Below are positions 31,801 to 44,666 of a DNA stretch of 64,000 nt, piece after piece. The position numbers and the translations under genes are program-made. The number at the start of each line of letters is the position of its first letter. The first letter of the stretch is position 1. Under the pieces are notes generated by a model. The model saw only the letters and a program-made list of their open reading frames with translations. It ran no database searches and was not told the DNA's origin. The stretch comes from Mangifera indica. Taxonomy: Eukaryota > Streptophyta > Magnoliopsida > Sapindales > Anacardiaceae. The DNA lies in assembly GCF_011075055.1 (NCBI RefSeq), contig NC_058143.1, positions 7,579,057-7,643,056 on the forward strand. The letters are read 5' to 3'.

Positions 31801-33840
31801 TCCACATAAGGAACAAAGGCTCTAAATTTTCTAATCAAGATGCACCATTGGAGGCAAGGTGTGTTCTTTGATTATAGATAGTAGAAGTTGTGCAAATGTG
31901 GCTTCATCTACATTAGTGGAGAAACTTGGATTGTCTACCATACCTCATCCTCAACCATATAAGCTCCAATGGTTGAGCAATGGGACCAGCCTTCAAGTAA
32001 ACAAATAAGTACTTGTTTCCTTCTTCATTGGCAAACGTTACCAAGATGAGATTGTGTGTGATGTAGCTCCCATGGATGCATGCCATTTACTACTAGGGGG
32101 ACCTTGGCAATTTGATAGAAAAGTGACTTATAATGGTAAAAAGAACATTTATTCCTTCAAATTCAAAGGGAAGACCATTACTTTGCTATCTCTTAGTCCC
32201 CAAGAAGCTAATAAGACTATCAAAGGGAAAGAAGCTAGAAATGAGAGTATGTATATGAATGGACAACAAGTAGAAAAGGCTCTTTTGAGTTTGTAACCTG
32301 TCTTTGCATTACTTATACTTGAAGGGGAGATCAAACACGAGAAGAAAAAAACCCATCCCTTAGTTCAACCTCTCTTGGCCAAATTTGAAGATGTGTTCCC
32401 ACTAGAGCTTCTATCTGGCCTCCCTCCTATAAAAGGCATTAAACATCAAATTGACTTGGTTCCAAGTGCACCATTGCTCAATAAGCCGGCCTATAGATGC
32501 AATCCCATAGAGACTAAAGAGTTGCAAAGGCAAGTGGAAAAATTGATTGAAAAAGGCTTTGTAAGGCTTAGCATGAGTCCATGTTCTATTTCAGCCTTAC
32601 TTGTTCCTAAGAAAGATGGCTCATATAGGATGTGTGTGGATAGCAGAGTTATTAACAATATAACCATCAAGTATAGGTATCCCATCCCTAGACTTGATGA
32701 CATGCTTGATAAATTACATGGTGCTTATGTCTTCTCCAAAATTAATCTAAGTGGCTACCAGCAGATAAGGATGAAAGAAGGAGATGAATGGAAGACAACT
32801 TTCAAGACTAAATGAGGCTTATATGAATGGTTGGTTATGCCTTTTAGCCTTTCAAATGCCCCAAGCACCTTCAATGACGCTTATGAATGAGGTACTCAAA
32901 CTTTTCATTGGCTTTTTTGTTGTTGTGTATTTTGATAACATATTAGTGTATAGTAAAACTTATGATAATCATGTCTTGCACTTAAAGAGTGTTTTTGATG
33001 TGTTGAGAAAGAATAAGTTGTATACAAAGGAAGTGAAGTGTTAATTCTTTGTAGACCAAGTTGTGTTCCTTGGATATGTAGTTTCCAAAGATGGCATCCA
33101 AGTAAATCAATCCAAGGTAAAAGCCATTAAAACTTGGCCCCAACCGAAGACTCTTATTGAAGTAAAGAGCTTCCATGGCCTTGCTTCTTTCTATAGGCGT
33201 TTTGTGCCTAATTTTAGCACTTTTATGGCTCCCATCACTGAATGCATGAAGAAAAATAAGTTTAAATGGTCCACGATAGCCTCCAAAGCATTTGAGGAGA
33301 TTAAAAAGAGGTTATATGAAGCCCCTATCTTAGCCTTACCTTACTTCAATAAAGTATTTGAAGTGGAGTGTGATGCTAGTGGAGTTGGCATTGAGGCAGT
33401 CCTCACTCAAACTAAAAGACCCATAGCTTATTTTAGTGAGAAGTTTAATGATACAAAAAAAATATATTCTATTGATGATGAAGAATTTTATGCTATTGTT
33501 AGGGCCTTAGATCGTTGGAGCCCTCACTTAAGGCCTATGTAATTTGTTCTCCATTCAGATCATCAAGCTTTGAAGTTTCTTAGTAGCCAACAAAAGATAA
33601 GTGCAAGGCATGCTAAATGGTAGAATTCCTTCAATCTTTCTCTTTTGTTTCTTTTTATAAGCAAGAAGCTTCTAATGTAGTTGTTGATGCACTTTCAAGG
33701 AAACATTATCTATTACCCATACTTGATGCATGGGTCATTGGGTTTCAACTCATGAAAGATTATTATCATGAAGAAAAAAAGCTTAGAGAGATCTTGAAGA
33801 AGTGTTCAATGGGTGTCTATGAAGACTATACTGTATAAGA
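31801..33840 (+). pseudogene. A2 protease, reverse transcriptase and RNase H
   Basis: The protease active site is changed to DSRS (SLIIDSRSCANVAS, about 31868-31910) from the DSGS of A1. Its C-terminal part lies at 32054-32296. RT occupies about 32375-33180 and has the catalytic box altered to YFDN (VVYFDNILVY, near 32930), which removes a metal-binding aspartate. RNase H follows to 33720 ([25 protein letters not shown]). Stops at 32296, 32815, 33044 and 33542 break the frame. Confidence 0.85.
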
Positions 33841-34977
33841 TGGTTTTCTTTTAAAAAGAACCAAATTATGCATCCTTAAGGGTCCTTTTAAAGAGCTTCT
33901 CATTAGGGAGACACATGATAGTGGGTTGGCAAGTCATTTTGGCATAAATAAAACCTTGGATATGCTTAAGGAACATTTCTATTGCCCTAAGATAGTTGGT
34001 GACGTCCAAGCCATTGTAGCAAGGTATGACACTTATCAAAGGTCCAAATATCATTTCAAAGCTAGTCCTTACATGCCTTTACCAGTTCTAAAGCAGCCTT
34101 CAAAAGATCTTAGCATGGATTTTGTGGTAGCTCTTTCTAGAACTCAAAGAGGGAACGATGTAATAATGGTGGTAGTTGATAGGTTTTCCAAAATGGCTCA
34201 CTTCCTACCATCCTCCAAGATTGAAGATGCAAGCAAAGTGGTTGACTTATTCTTCAAAGAAGTGGTGACACTTCATGGAATCCCTAGAACCATAGTTTTA
34301 GATAGGGATACCAAATTTTTAAGCTATTTTTGGAGGACTTTGTAGAGCAAATTAGGCACTAAACTTATGTTTAGCATCTCCTATCACTTGCAAATGAATG
34401 GCCAAACTAAAGTGACCAATAGAACTTTAGGAGCCATTTTGAGAACCATGGTTAGTAAACACTTGAGAGATTGGGTTTGAAGCTTGCCCAAGTTGAATTT
34501 GCATACAATAGGAGTCCAAGCACTATAATTGGACGCTCTTCATTTGAGGTAGTGTATGGTCTCAATCCTTTAACTCCTTTGGATCTAACTTCTTTGCCTC
34601 TTGATGTGTAAGTTCATAAGCAAACCAAGGAGAAAGTTGCTGCCATGAAGAAACTCCATGAATCCATCAAATTTTAGATCATGAAGACTAATGAAGCTCA
34701 TAAGAAAAAGGTCAATAAACATAGAAAACCATCCATTTTCAAACCTGATGACTTGGTTCAGGTGCATTTGAGAAAAAAGAGATTTCTAAGTAAGAGGAGT
34801 AAGCTAGCTCTAAAGGCTGATGGACCATTTGAAGTGCTTCAGAGGGTGAATGACAATACATACAAGGTAAATCTTCTGGATGAAATAAGAGGAGTCTCAT
34901 CCACTTTCAACATTAAAGATTTTCCACCATACATAGAGGATAGCCACCTTAAGGACTTGAGGGCAAGTCCTTCCTAA
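33841..34977 (+). pseudogene. A2 integrase
   Basis: Both cysteines of the HHCC domain are replaced (RYDTYQRSK near 34030). The first two catalytic acids are present ([25 protein letters not shown]), but the third is lysine (QTKVTNRT near 34405). The C-terminal part at 34681-34977 is open and includes DGPFEVLQRVNDNTYKVNLL and STFNIKDFPPYIED; it ends 11 bases before the 3' LTR, across the polypurine tract aagggaggatga. Confidence 0.85.
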
Positions 34978-34988
34978 CCAAGGGAGGA

Positions 34989-35998
34989 TGATGTATCTCT
35001 GATCACTTCAACATTTTTGACCCCCAAGTTCTTATCCATGCACCATTCGGCCCAAGCTAATGAAGGGAATGAGGGAAAAGCTCCATGCAACCCAAAGAAC
35101 CTTTGCCATCTCCAATTTGGCCTAACTTTACTTTTGGGTGCACTCTCATTACTTGCATCTAAGGCCTTAATGAAATAGAAGCTTAAATGAGTCCAATAAG
35201 CCAACTACAAGCCCACTTTGAAGCCCAAGTAGATAAGGCAGCCATCTATCACTTAAATTGGAGTCCAAGATGCCATGAAGCCCATTTAGTTGAATTGCAA
35301 CTAAAGAGGAAGTAAGTAACTTTAGTTGGTGGACATAGTTCTACTTTTTAGGGAAAAGTTGTTCTTTTTTTTGTCATTTTTTTCATTAATATGGTATGAC
35401 ATTAGTTTATTTGATTGGCTAAGCTTAAATTAAGGTCATTGCTTACTTGTTTAATTAATGGCCTATGAATGCTCACTTTGCCACCATTTTCTCTTGTATA
35501 TAAGTGTGGCTTTTTCACTTGTAAACTTTAGACTGCTTTGATAGTAAAAATTTCAAGCAAAGCTTTGTTAGTTTTTTTTTGTTTGTTCCTTTATCCAATT
35601 CATCTTGGAAGAAAAATTGGTGCTAGAAGATCCCAAGGTTAGTGGAACTTTCCATTATGCCTTGATTAATTTTCTTGTTACCCTTGAAATCCAAAGTGTG
35701 AAGATTTAAATGTGCATTGTATGCCTTGGGGCTGTTCACAGTGCATGATTTTGCAACTTCCAGTTTTTGCCAGCAAAATTTGAAGCTAGTTTTGAATGTC
35801 TTGTTAATTGAGTTACGTTTGCCATTATATACCGTTAGAAAGCTCTTTGAATGTTTTTTCCAATGATATATAGTTTGCATGATTTGGAGGTCATTTGGTT
35901 GGCTAAAATTGAAAGATAAATTGTTATTGTGCCAAATAAATAGTAATTTCTATAATTGAGTTTGTGTGTTGTTGCATTGTCTTGATGGAAATGCACCA
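34989..35998 (+). repeat. A2 3' LTR
   Basis: It starts TGATGTAT, ends AATGCACCA, and is 1010 bases long, followed at once by the target duplication cttca and then hAT sequence. Confidence 0.95.
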
Positions 35999-36003
35999 CT
36001 TCA

Positions 36004-37312
36004 CAATCTAAGTGCATGCATTCATAATATAATATTAAATAATCTATAACACCATCTAATTTAAACTTAAGATAAAAAAAAGCAACAAGATAAATTTCTG
36101 GAATTTCTTTATAGTAAGTTAACCATTTTGTTAACTTTTGACACATTTTGTGACATTTAAAATTGTCACAAATGAGAAGTGGGATAATAAACCCTACTTA
36201 AAGTATAAGTTGTGCTATTAAAATTTCTTAATATATTTAAAATTGTCTTACAAATATCCCAATATTGAGGATATAATGTAGCTTGTGACATATTTTGTGA
36301 AATAAATGTACATAATAGTTCTCTATAATCAAAAGACTCGTTGAGTAATTCACATATTGAATTCCAACAAGTCGGTACATTTTTAGGAAATCTTTTTGGT
36401 TTTCTATTATATAGTTTATAAAATTTACCCCATTCTTTTATAGTTTGGGGATGTGTCCATAAAAATGAAATTACTATTTTTATTGGATTAATATAATTAT
36501 TAAGATATTTTAAACCATTTTGTACACATAAATTTAATACATGACATGCACATCTAATATGAAAAAATCTACCATCTAAATTGGGCTTACAAATTTTTGT
36601 TAAATCAGTAATTAAGACTGTATTTGCAGCCGCTTTATTAAAAGAAATTGAAAAAATTTTAAAAACTAATTTATATTATTATAATATTCCTTTAATTACT
36701 CTATAAATATTATCAACTATATGTCAGTCATCAAACACCCTAAATACTAAAATTCTTTTTTGTAATTGAAATTTATCATCTATCCAATATCAAGTTATAC
36801 CCATATAAGAGTGAACTTGTCAATGGCACTCCAAATATCATTATATATAGATACATGTCCATTAAAATTTGAAAATAATTGAATTCATTTTTTTTTATAT
36901 AATGATTTTTTAATATGTTTCTTGAAATAGTTTTATGTGCAGGATTTAATGTAGTTTTACAATAATTATTAAAACCTAAATTTTCACTAAAACTAAATGC
37001 TAAGTAGTTTATCGCTACTATTTTTGTAAATTTTTTTTTACTTTTATTATCACTATAAATAAATAGAGATTTATATAGAAAACTATACTTGGTTATTTAT
37101 GTTTGGCCTTTATTTTGCCCAATTTTTCTTGATGCTTCGACTCTAAGTGCCTCTTGAATGTCTTATATCCACCTCCTTACTTGAATTTATAAATTTGCTT
37201 ACAATAATTGCAAGCAACTTCAAAATTACCATTTTCTTTTTGTATTTTCTTGAAATGAATTTTGAAAATATCAAAGGTAAAAAGTTTTTGGGGTTGTTGT
37301 TCCATCCCTACT
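36004..37312 (-). pseudogene. hAT transposase, N-terminal and core part (BED zinc finger)
   Basis: A start codon fits at 37304 (MEQQPQKLFTFDIF). The BED zinc finger follows (ACNYCK at about 37215-37198, then FKRHLESKH near 37150). The RNase H-like core is readable around 36600-36350: FHIRCACHVLNLCVQNGLKY, then VPTCWNSICELLNE. The frame has stops. The C-terminus lies at 22473-23399, on the other side of A2. The gene sat about 10 bases from the point where the B1 LTR inserted, so the 5' end of the transposon is cut off here. Confidence 0.85.
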
Positions 37313-37568
37313 TGATGGAGGCATTGTAGAAGCATCGAGCCATCAAGGAGATCCGCTACACATTCCAATTGGCTCAATCAAAAGGAGTAGAGCTAGGAAG
37401 ATGCAACAGGCCTTAGTTGGGCTCGTGGAGGGCTTAGAGACTAAAACTAGCTCACTTAAGGATGACTGGATGCTTGAATGACCCAACCAAGAGGTCAACT
37501 TGATTCAAGCCTGAGCTTATACGTAAATAGACTTTAAATAGCCATAACTTTTGATCCAGGAGGAGTTA
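37313..37568 (+). repeat. B1 5' LTR, first part
   Basis: It starts TGATGG and is collinear with B3 (16303 on) and B2 (58621 on). It is interrupted after the agtta target site by C2 and continues at 44124. Bases 37564-37568 (agtta) are the left target duplication of C2. Confidence 0.9.
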
Positions 37569-38400
37569 TGTAACATCTCCTAACCAATAGGTGTGTTACA
37601 GAAAAACGGCAAGAGTTCACCTATTTTAGAGGGCCTGAGGAATATTTTCATTTTTTAATTATGCGCTGTAACACTTCCAATTAGTAATTCACATAAACCA
37701 GTCTTACCAACCGATTGGATTTTCATCAACTTAATCACAATTAATAAAATAAGTACATAATAATAATAATAATAAAAATTATCACCCACAGAAACTTTAC
37801 AACCAATTTTCATAACTAGCCATATATGTGATTGTGTATAGCTATACACAATCACATATATACATATAGGAAACAAAATATATACATATCCACCAATATC
37901 TACATCAAGTATATATATATATATGCATATATTCACATATACATCAAAACATATAAATCAACAAAATTATGGTGTCTTTCTCCCTCAGCCTCATGTCTCA
38001 TTAGTGCTCCTCGGGAACCCTTGCTGCATCTTTTTACCTGTAAAATATTAAATTAAATGGAGTAAGCGACCATGACTTAGTAAGAAGATCATATTCAATA
38101 CTCAAAGTATTTCATACCAGTACTAATCTCTTTCATACTCAGCGTGTTTGAGCTATTTACAACAAAATAATTGATACGAAACACGCATTAAACACATATT
38201 ATAATTCTCTTCTTTCACCCATTTATTCATTTCCTTACTATGCAAATATGATTCACTCGTTATGATTTATGCATGTATGAGTGTCATGACTTTTCTATTT
38301 TCTGATCATACATCTTTTTCAACTCTTTATCAGCCACATAGGCTTGTATGCATGATTCTAATACAAATAACTTTAATAAAATATTTACTAATTCTTTCTC
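37569..38400 (-). repeat. C2 3' LTR, truncated
   Basis: It matches 41785-42655 of the 5' LTR, including the ATA repeats (about 37758-37775) and the TA-rich tract near 37910. Similarity ends at attctttctct (about 38400), after which the sequence is RNase H coding. Confidence 0.9.
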
Positions 38401-38839
38401 TCTCTTCCTGTAACTCTATCTGAGTGGTGGGATGAGCTATGGCAATCTTCCTACTCAAGGCATCAGCTACCACATTTGCTTTACCTGGCTGATATTTAAT
38501 ATCACATTCATAATCTTTGACTAGCTCCAACCATCTTCTTTGTCGCATATTCAAGTCTTTTTGAGTGAAAAAATATTTTAGACTTTTATAGTCGGTGTAG
38601 ATATTACATTTAACTCCATATAAATAATGCCTCCAAATTTTTAAAGCAAAAACCACTACCGCTAACTCTAAATCATGGGTAGGGTAGCGTGTTTCATAAT
38701 CTTTTAACTGTCGAGAGGCATACTCTATCACCTTACCTTTTTGCATCAGCACGACTCCCAAACCATTATGCGAGGCATCACAATAAATATCATAGTCTAC
38801 ACCCTTATCTGGTAATACTAAAATAGGAGTTGTAGTCAA
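38401..38839 (-). pseudogene. C2 RNase H, fused to LTR
   Basis: The open frame shows [33 protein letters not shown] and VVADALSRK, the RNase H motifs of Ty3/gypsy elements, with the catalytic D, E and D positions kept. After ELQEERE the frame runs into truncated LTR sequence, giving about 20 foreign residues before a stop at 38330. This frame is separated from RT by a stop near 38850. Confidence 0.85.
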
Positions 38840-38840
38840 C

Positions 38841-39880
38841 CGTTTTTTTAGCTTTTAGAAACTCTTTTCACAAGCTTCAGTCCATAGAAAAGGAGTTCCT
38901 TGTCTAGTAAGAGTTGTAAGTGGCTTGGTCAACCGGGCAAAACCTTGTACAAATCTCCTGTAATAGCCAACTAGCCCTAAAAAGCTTCTGATCTCTTTCA
39001 CCATCTTCGGCCTCGCCCATTCAAGTATTGTTTCTACTTTACTAGGGTCTACAACTATACTTTCCTTAGTAACCACATATCCCAAAAATACTACTCAATC
39101 CAACCAGAATTCACATTTAGAGAATTTGGCATACAATTTCTTTTCTCTTAATCTTTGTAACACAAATCTCAAGTGTTCGACATGTTCTTCTTCTGATCTG
39201 GAGTATATCAAGATATCATCAATAAATACCACCAAAAATTTGTCAAGGCAATCATGAAATACTCGATTCATTAAATCTATAAAGATTGTTGGGGCATTAG
39301 TTAATCCAAAGGGCATCACCATAAACTCGTAGTGCTTGCAGCGGGTCCAAAAAGCTATCTTTAGAATATCTTGCTCTACAATCCTCACCTGGTGATAACC
39401 CGACCTTAAGTCAATTTTGGAGAACATAGAAGCTCCCTTCAATTGATCAAATAAATCATCAATTCGAGGTAACGGGTATTTATTCTTCACTGTCAATTTA
39501 TTCAACTCCCTATAATCTATGCACATACGAAGTGACCCATCTTTCTTTTTGACAAATAGTATAGACGCTCCCCAAGGAGAATGGCTAGGTCTAATAAAAC
39601 CCTTATCTAAAAGTTCTTGCAACTGTCTCTTTAATTCTTGTAATTCAGTTGGAGCCATATGGTAGAGGGCCTTTGAAATTGGGGCTGAGCCAAGTTCTAA
39701 CTTGATACTAAACTCTAACTCTCTCTTTGGAGGTAAATCTGGTAGCTCATCAGGGAAAACATCTGAAAAATCTCGTACTATTGGGACATCCTAAACACCT
39801 AATCTTTGAATATCACATTCATGTACCACATGAGCTAAATATCTTGTACACCCTTTTTTCAACAATTTTTACACCTTTAC
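38841..39880 (-). pseudogene. C2 reverse transcriptase
   Basis: The 187-residue frame at 39095-39658 contains [32 protein letters not shown] and [12 protein letters not shown], then PFGLTNAP and the intact catalytic box [13 protein letters not shown]. The thumb at 38855-39085 (VVDPSKVETILEWARP, FLGLVGYYRRFV) follows after one stop (39093). This is the best-kept gypsy RT of the window. Confidence 0.9.
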
Positions 39881-39943
39881 ACTATTGATTATCATACTAG
39901 GCTGATGGCCCTCTCCGAAACTGAAGTGATCTCCATTATCGAG

Positions 39944-40540
39944 TTAGAATTGAGCCCTTTTCTTTCTACAATCAATCTCGACTCCATATCTTTCTAAGAA
40001 ATCTATGCCCAAGATAACATCAAAATCGGGCATATCAAAGACAATCAAGTCCACCTTTAACTCTCTCCCATGTATCATTACCCTCTGGTCTTTTAACATC
40101 TTATTTGTAATCACACTCCTACCATCTGGCATCTCAATTCTAATGGAATCGGTAGATCTAACATGTACTAAACCTACCATTTCAATAACCCCCGATGCAA
40201 TAAAGAAGTGTGTAGCTCCTGAATCAATCAATGCATATAAAGAAACAGAGTGGAAAAAGAGCTTACCAGTAATTGTAGATGGGCTAGCCTCTACCTAATT
40301 ATGGGTAGTTGTATAGACTCGTGCATTAGTACTTCTCCCTGGTTGCACTAGTGGAATCAAGATTTGTTGTGGCTGTATTGGGACTGACACCTCAGCACTC
40401 TGGCAATCTTTTGCTATATGCCCTGACTATCGGCATCTATAACAAATCACCTGTTTCTATCGGTACCAACATTCTCCACTATGACATCTCCCACAAATCT
40501 GACACTAGGGAATATTTTCTTTTCTAGGCTTCTTGTCACT
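39944..40540 (-). pseudogene. C2 aspartic protease and zinc knuckle
   Basis: The protease frame (39944-40231) starts at the active site MIDSGATHFFIAS and ends with DVILGIDFLERYGVEIDC. Upstream, at about 40460-40410, a CCHC knuckle is readable (CYRCR, SGHIAKDC) with a stop inside it. The catalytic DSGA is intact. Confidence 0.85.
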
Positions 40541-40567
40541 CTTCCCGCCTTTTCTACTTGCTTTTGA

Positions 40568-41240
40568 CTAGAATTTTCTTTTTCCCCTATTGTTTATGAA
40601 ACTGGAGCCAATTGAACTACCCCCTGATGTTGTAACAGGTGTTAAAACAGTCAATGAAACAGGTAGAGCTAACCGACTTGGCATCACTCTCTGGGGTAGA
40701 GGTGTTGACATGGAAGATGCATTCCTAGGTGGCTTATTAACATATACCTCCAACCTCAATACTCTCTCCAATGCCTCTTCATAAGTTTAAGGAGGTTGTG
40801 GTCCAGCTAGCACATGTAAGACTATCTTCGGTCTAAGGCCTTGAAGAAATCTGTCCAATCAGTGACTGAGTGTACTCACCATACCTGGAGCAAAACTAGA
40901 TAGGACATCAAAACGGGTAGAATAATCCTTTACTGAACCCTCTCCCTGTTGTAAAGAAATGAACTCCTGAACTTTGACTGCTACCACATCAACTGTTTTG
41001 TATTGGGCCTCAAATGCCCTTCTAAAGTCCTGCCAAGTCATCAGATCCACATTTCTGGTTTCTTTAACTAGGTCCCACCATACGCGGGCCTCTCCTCTCA
41101 TCAAGAAACTAGCATACCGAACTTTTTCTCTATCAGTCATAGGAAATAAATCCATAGTACTTTCCACCTGCTTGATCCATTCATCAGCCACCAAAGGATC
41201 TTTAGTACCTTTAAATTCAGGAGGGGTATGTTGACTAGGT
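40568..41240 (-). pseudogene. C2 gag
   Basis: The open frame 40859-41194 gives the Retrotrans_gag pattern: VADEWIKQVESTMDLFPMTD, then RGEARVWWDLVKET and MTWQDFRRAFEAQY. The remaining capsid and linker (40568-40771 frame) follow after a stop near 40857. The N-terminus to about 41550 is interrupted. Confidence 0.85.
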
Positions 41241-41768
41241 AAGGAATAAATGGGCTCAAGTCACCTTTGACCTCCAATTTCTCCTCTCCCTTCATTCCTC
41301 ATTTCATTTATGATTTCTTCTATGACCTCATCACGAATCTCACTTCTAATCTCATCTCGAATGGCATCTCTGGCTATATTTTCAGGTGTGGGTCTATCCT
41401 GACTCTCAGTCAATACCTGATGGACTATATCTCTGATTTTTGCTAACCTAAATCCTGAACCACCTGACGGGGCAAGGTTAGACGGTTCTCCCGTCTCTCT
41501 CTGAATACCCCTTCCACTACCTCATCCTTGTCGTATGGTACTCCTCATTTAAAAACTGCATAAGTGTAACTACATAAGGATTTAATTATTCTATTACTTG
41601 AATATGGGCAAAGAAAACAACTTACTACAGTCGATTCTCATGAGCTGATCTGTGAGACATGAGGGGCACCTGTGCAATACTAGAATGCAAAATTATAGAT
41701 ATATTGTATTAAATTATATTGTATTACCACACATTCTATTATATCCACCTTTAAGAGCCCAAAATCGC

Positions 41769-41780
41769 ACTTTGATACCA
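41769..41780 (-). promoter_or_regulatory. C2 primer-binding site
   Basis: On the minus strand TGGTATCAAAGT lies four bases from the 5' LTR end at 41785, matching the initiator Met-tRNA primer site with minor differences. Confidence 0.75.
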
Positions 41781-41784
41781 AAAT

Positions 41785-42134
41785 TGTAACCTCTCCTAAC
41801 CAATAGGTATGTTACAGAAAAACGACAAGAGTTCGCCTATTTTAGAGGGCCTAGGAAATATTTTCTCTTTTCAATTATGCCTTATAACACTCCCAATTAG
41901 CAATTCACATAAACTAGTCCTACCAACCAATTGGATTTTCATCAACTTAATCACAATTAATAAAATAAGTACATAATAATAATAATCATAAAAATTATCA
42001 CCCACAGAAACTTTACAACCAATTTTCATAACTAGCCATATATATATATACACATATATAGATATAGTTATACACAATCACATATATACATATAGGAAAC
42101 AAAATATATACATATCCACCAATATCTACATCAA

Positions 42135-42181
<47 letters not shown>

Positions 42182-44118
42182 TATATTCACATATACATCA
42201 AAACATATAAATCAACAAAATTATGGTGCTTTTCTCCCTCAGCCTCATGTCTCACTAGTGCTCCCCGGGAACCTTTGCTGCATCTCTTTACTTGTAAAAT
42301 ATTAAATTAAACGGAGTGAGCGACCATGGCTCAGTAAGAAGATCATACTCAATACTCAAAGTATTTCATACCAGTACTAATCTCTTCTATACTGACCGTG
42401 TCTGAGCTATTTACAACAAAATAATTGATACGAAACACACATTAAACACATATTATAATTCTCTTCTTTCACCCATTTATTCATTTTCTTACTATGCAAA
42501 TATGATTCACTCGTTATGATTTATGCATATATGAGTGCCATGACTTTTCTATTTTCTGATCATACATCTTTCTCAACTCTTTATTAGCCACATAGGCTTG
42601 CATGCATGATTCTAATACAAATAACTTTCATAAAATATTTACTAATTCTTTCTCTTTTCTTTTTTTGTCAAATATGTTCATTGACTAGTCTAGACTACAT
42701 ATGATAGTACTTGCAGTCACCATACAAGGTACAATTCTCTATTACATGCATATTTCACTATTTTTTTCTTTGCTTTTCACACAGTATAGCTAATATTTTT
42801 CTTTGTTGTTCACACAGTATAGCTGGCTGCCATACAGTACAACTGATATCTTTCTTTGTTGTCCACACAGTACAACTCATGTATAAGGATTTTAAGTATG
42901 TTTTCTTCTTTCCTGTATCATATGAGTCCTTATAAAGCCAAAAATACTTGTTTTCCACTTTCTGAAAACATGCATAACTTAGAAAATGTTTTGCCTCTTT
43001 CTTTATTTTTTTCTGAAATCATGCATATGCTATGATTCCTTATGTATGCATGTATAACCATAATATGAAATATGCCCATTCATTGTTTCCCTTATTCTTT
43101 TCACTCCTTATCAAACATGATATTATTTTCTCATGCATTTATATATATCTCATGCATCAAATTAATTTCAAAATATATAATATAGACTTAATATAAGGGC
43201 TAATCCACTTATCATGCACATAATTAAGCGAAAATTAACCTTATGGATAAAATTACATACTTACCCTTAATGCAAATTCTTTCATCAATTCATCATTTCT
43301 CATATATTCAACACACAAAATCCACAAAGCTAACCCTAGGAATATGAAATATCTAAAATACCCTTATGGCCAAAAATTACATCATGAATCCTAAAGAATT
43401 TTTTTATCTTTTAATCATAAATCACCTTAATTTTAATACCTTACACACTTATATAAGTAAAGGTTATTTAAATAACCTAACTCAAATTACTTCAAGTATG
43501 TAAAGTATGAAATTTTTACCTTTTCTTTGGTAATTAGGTTATTTAAGCTTATCCTCCTTATTTTCTTCTTCCTAGCAACCTTAATCAACCAAAAATATAA
43601 TCATCCATCAAAACTCTAAATTTTTCATATCTTAAAAATTAAATTTTTTATCTTAGAACTGACCAGAATTGATAGATCTACACTTTTTATAACTAGAGGC
43701 TCTAGAAATTAGGTGGTTTAACTAGGTTTTTTGATGAATTTTGCTTGAAGGAAAGCTTTAGCTAAAAATTATGGAGGTTCTCGGCTAATGAAGAAGAAAA
43801 TGAATAGTTGATGGGTTTTATAAGCATGTTGGACCAATTTGCCCTTAATCTTTTTCATAAATGACTATTTTATCCTTAGTCAATTACCAAAAACCCTTAG
43901 CACCACCATATAATTTCAAGTGTGCCATTCAATTTTTATTCCCACTTTGTCTCTTAAATCCTTCTAAAATGACCATTTTACCCCCTTTAAAAATTATTGC
44001 TCATTTAGTAATTTTCTATAATTCTTTTCTAATTTCTTTAAACAATAAGTTATAAAATCAACTCTAGGGATAATTTTGGAAGTAGAGTTTACTGACATAC
44101 CTGAATTCGGGTGTTACA
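41785..44118 (-). repeat. C2 5' LTR, complete
   Basis: It is 2334 bases long, TGTAAC to GTTACA, and AT-rich. It includes a long TA tract (42138-42178) and an internal array of near-repeats with tttctttgttgtccacac around 42760-42880. Its second half is the sequence found again as C3 at 10856-12644. No coding frame of note was found. Confidence 0.92.
42138..42178. repeat. (TA)n microsatellite in the C2 LTR
   Basis: About 20 TA units, much longer than the matching tract in the truncated left LTR (about 37910-37924), so the tract has changed length since insertion. Confidence 0.9.
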
Positions 44119-44123
44119 AGTTA

Positions 44124-44664
44124 TGGGGCCTGTAATATATCAACACGAAGCTCATTTCAAGCTCTATAACAATAGCTTTGCTAGTTGTACCCAATTTGAA
44201 GGCCCAATTAAATCTGTTTCAGTTTGTATTATACAGTTTTAGTTTACTTAAATTTAGAATTTTTGGTTTTTATGATTTTAATCTTGTTTATGATCGGGCT
44301 AGACTTTATTGAGCCCAATTGAAATATTTTCTTTTAATTAAATTAGTGTTTTGGGTAGTTATTTAGGTAATAGGCTTGGGAAGTTTGGAAGTCCATTGGG
44401 TTATGGGTAGTTTAGGGTTAAGTTGGCATTGTATTATATAAACTCACATTTTCATGACGAATGGAGCTTTTGCCAACTTGCATAATTTTGCTTACTCTTG
44501 AACTTATCAAGCTTTGGTCTTGTGGCGTTCACTATTACGATTCCAAGGTTTGTTCGATTCCATATCGATTCTGGTCAAGGATTCAGTGACGAAACCGATT
44601 CAGTTTTGGGAAAAATATCTTCTTAGGCATTGGGTCTTACGTCAAATCATCAAGGTTTGCATTA
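44124..44664 (+). repeat. B1 5' LTR, second part
   Basis: It continues the LTR after C2 and ends gcatta, two bases before the primer-binding site. With the first part the LTR totals about 800 bases, close to the 809 of B2. Confidence 0.9.
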
Positions 44665-44666
44665 GT

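Larger units (their letters stand above)
23405..35998 (+). mobile_element. A2, Ty3/gypsy retrotransposon containing LINE L1
   Basis: Two A-family LTRs (23405-24415 and 34989-35998) bound a primer-binding site, gag-pol and a polypurine tract. The target duplication cttca is exact at 23400-23404 and 35999-36003. Without L1 the element is about 6.7 kb. The LTRs agree at roughly nine of ten bases by eye, so the insertion is not recent. Gag-pol carries many stops and altered catalytic residues. The host is the hAT transposase gene. Confidence 0.95.
37569..44118 (-). mobile_element. C2, Ty3/gypsy retrotransposon lacking integrase
   Basis: The element reads on the minus strand. Both ends are TGTAAC/GTTACA and the flanking duplication agtta is exact (37564-37568, 44119-44123). 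The 5' LTR (right) is complete at 41785-44118. The 3' LTR (left) is cut at about 38400, where it joins RNase H directly, so integrase, polypurine tract and about 1.5 kb of LTR were deleted. It is nested in the B1 LTR. It is less decayed than C1 and therefore probably younger. Confidence 0.95.
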
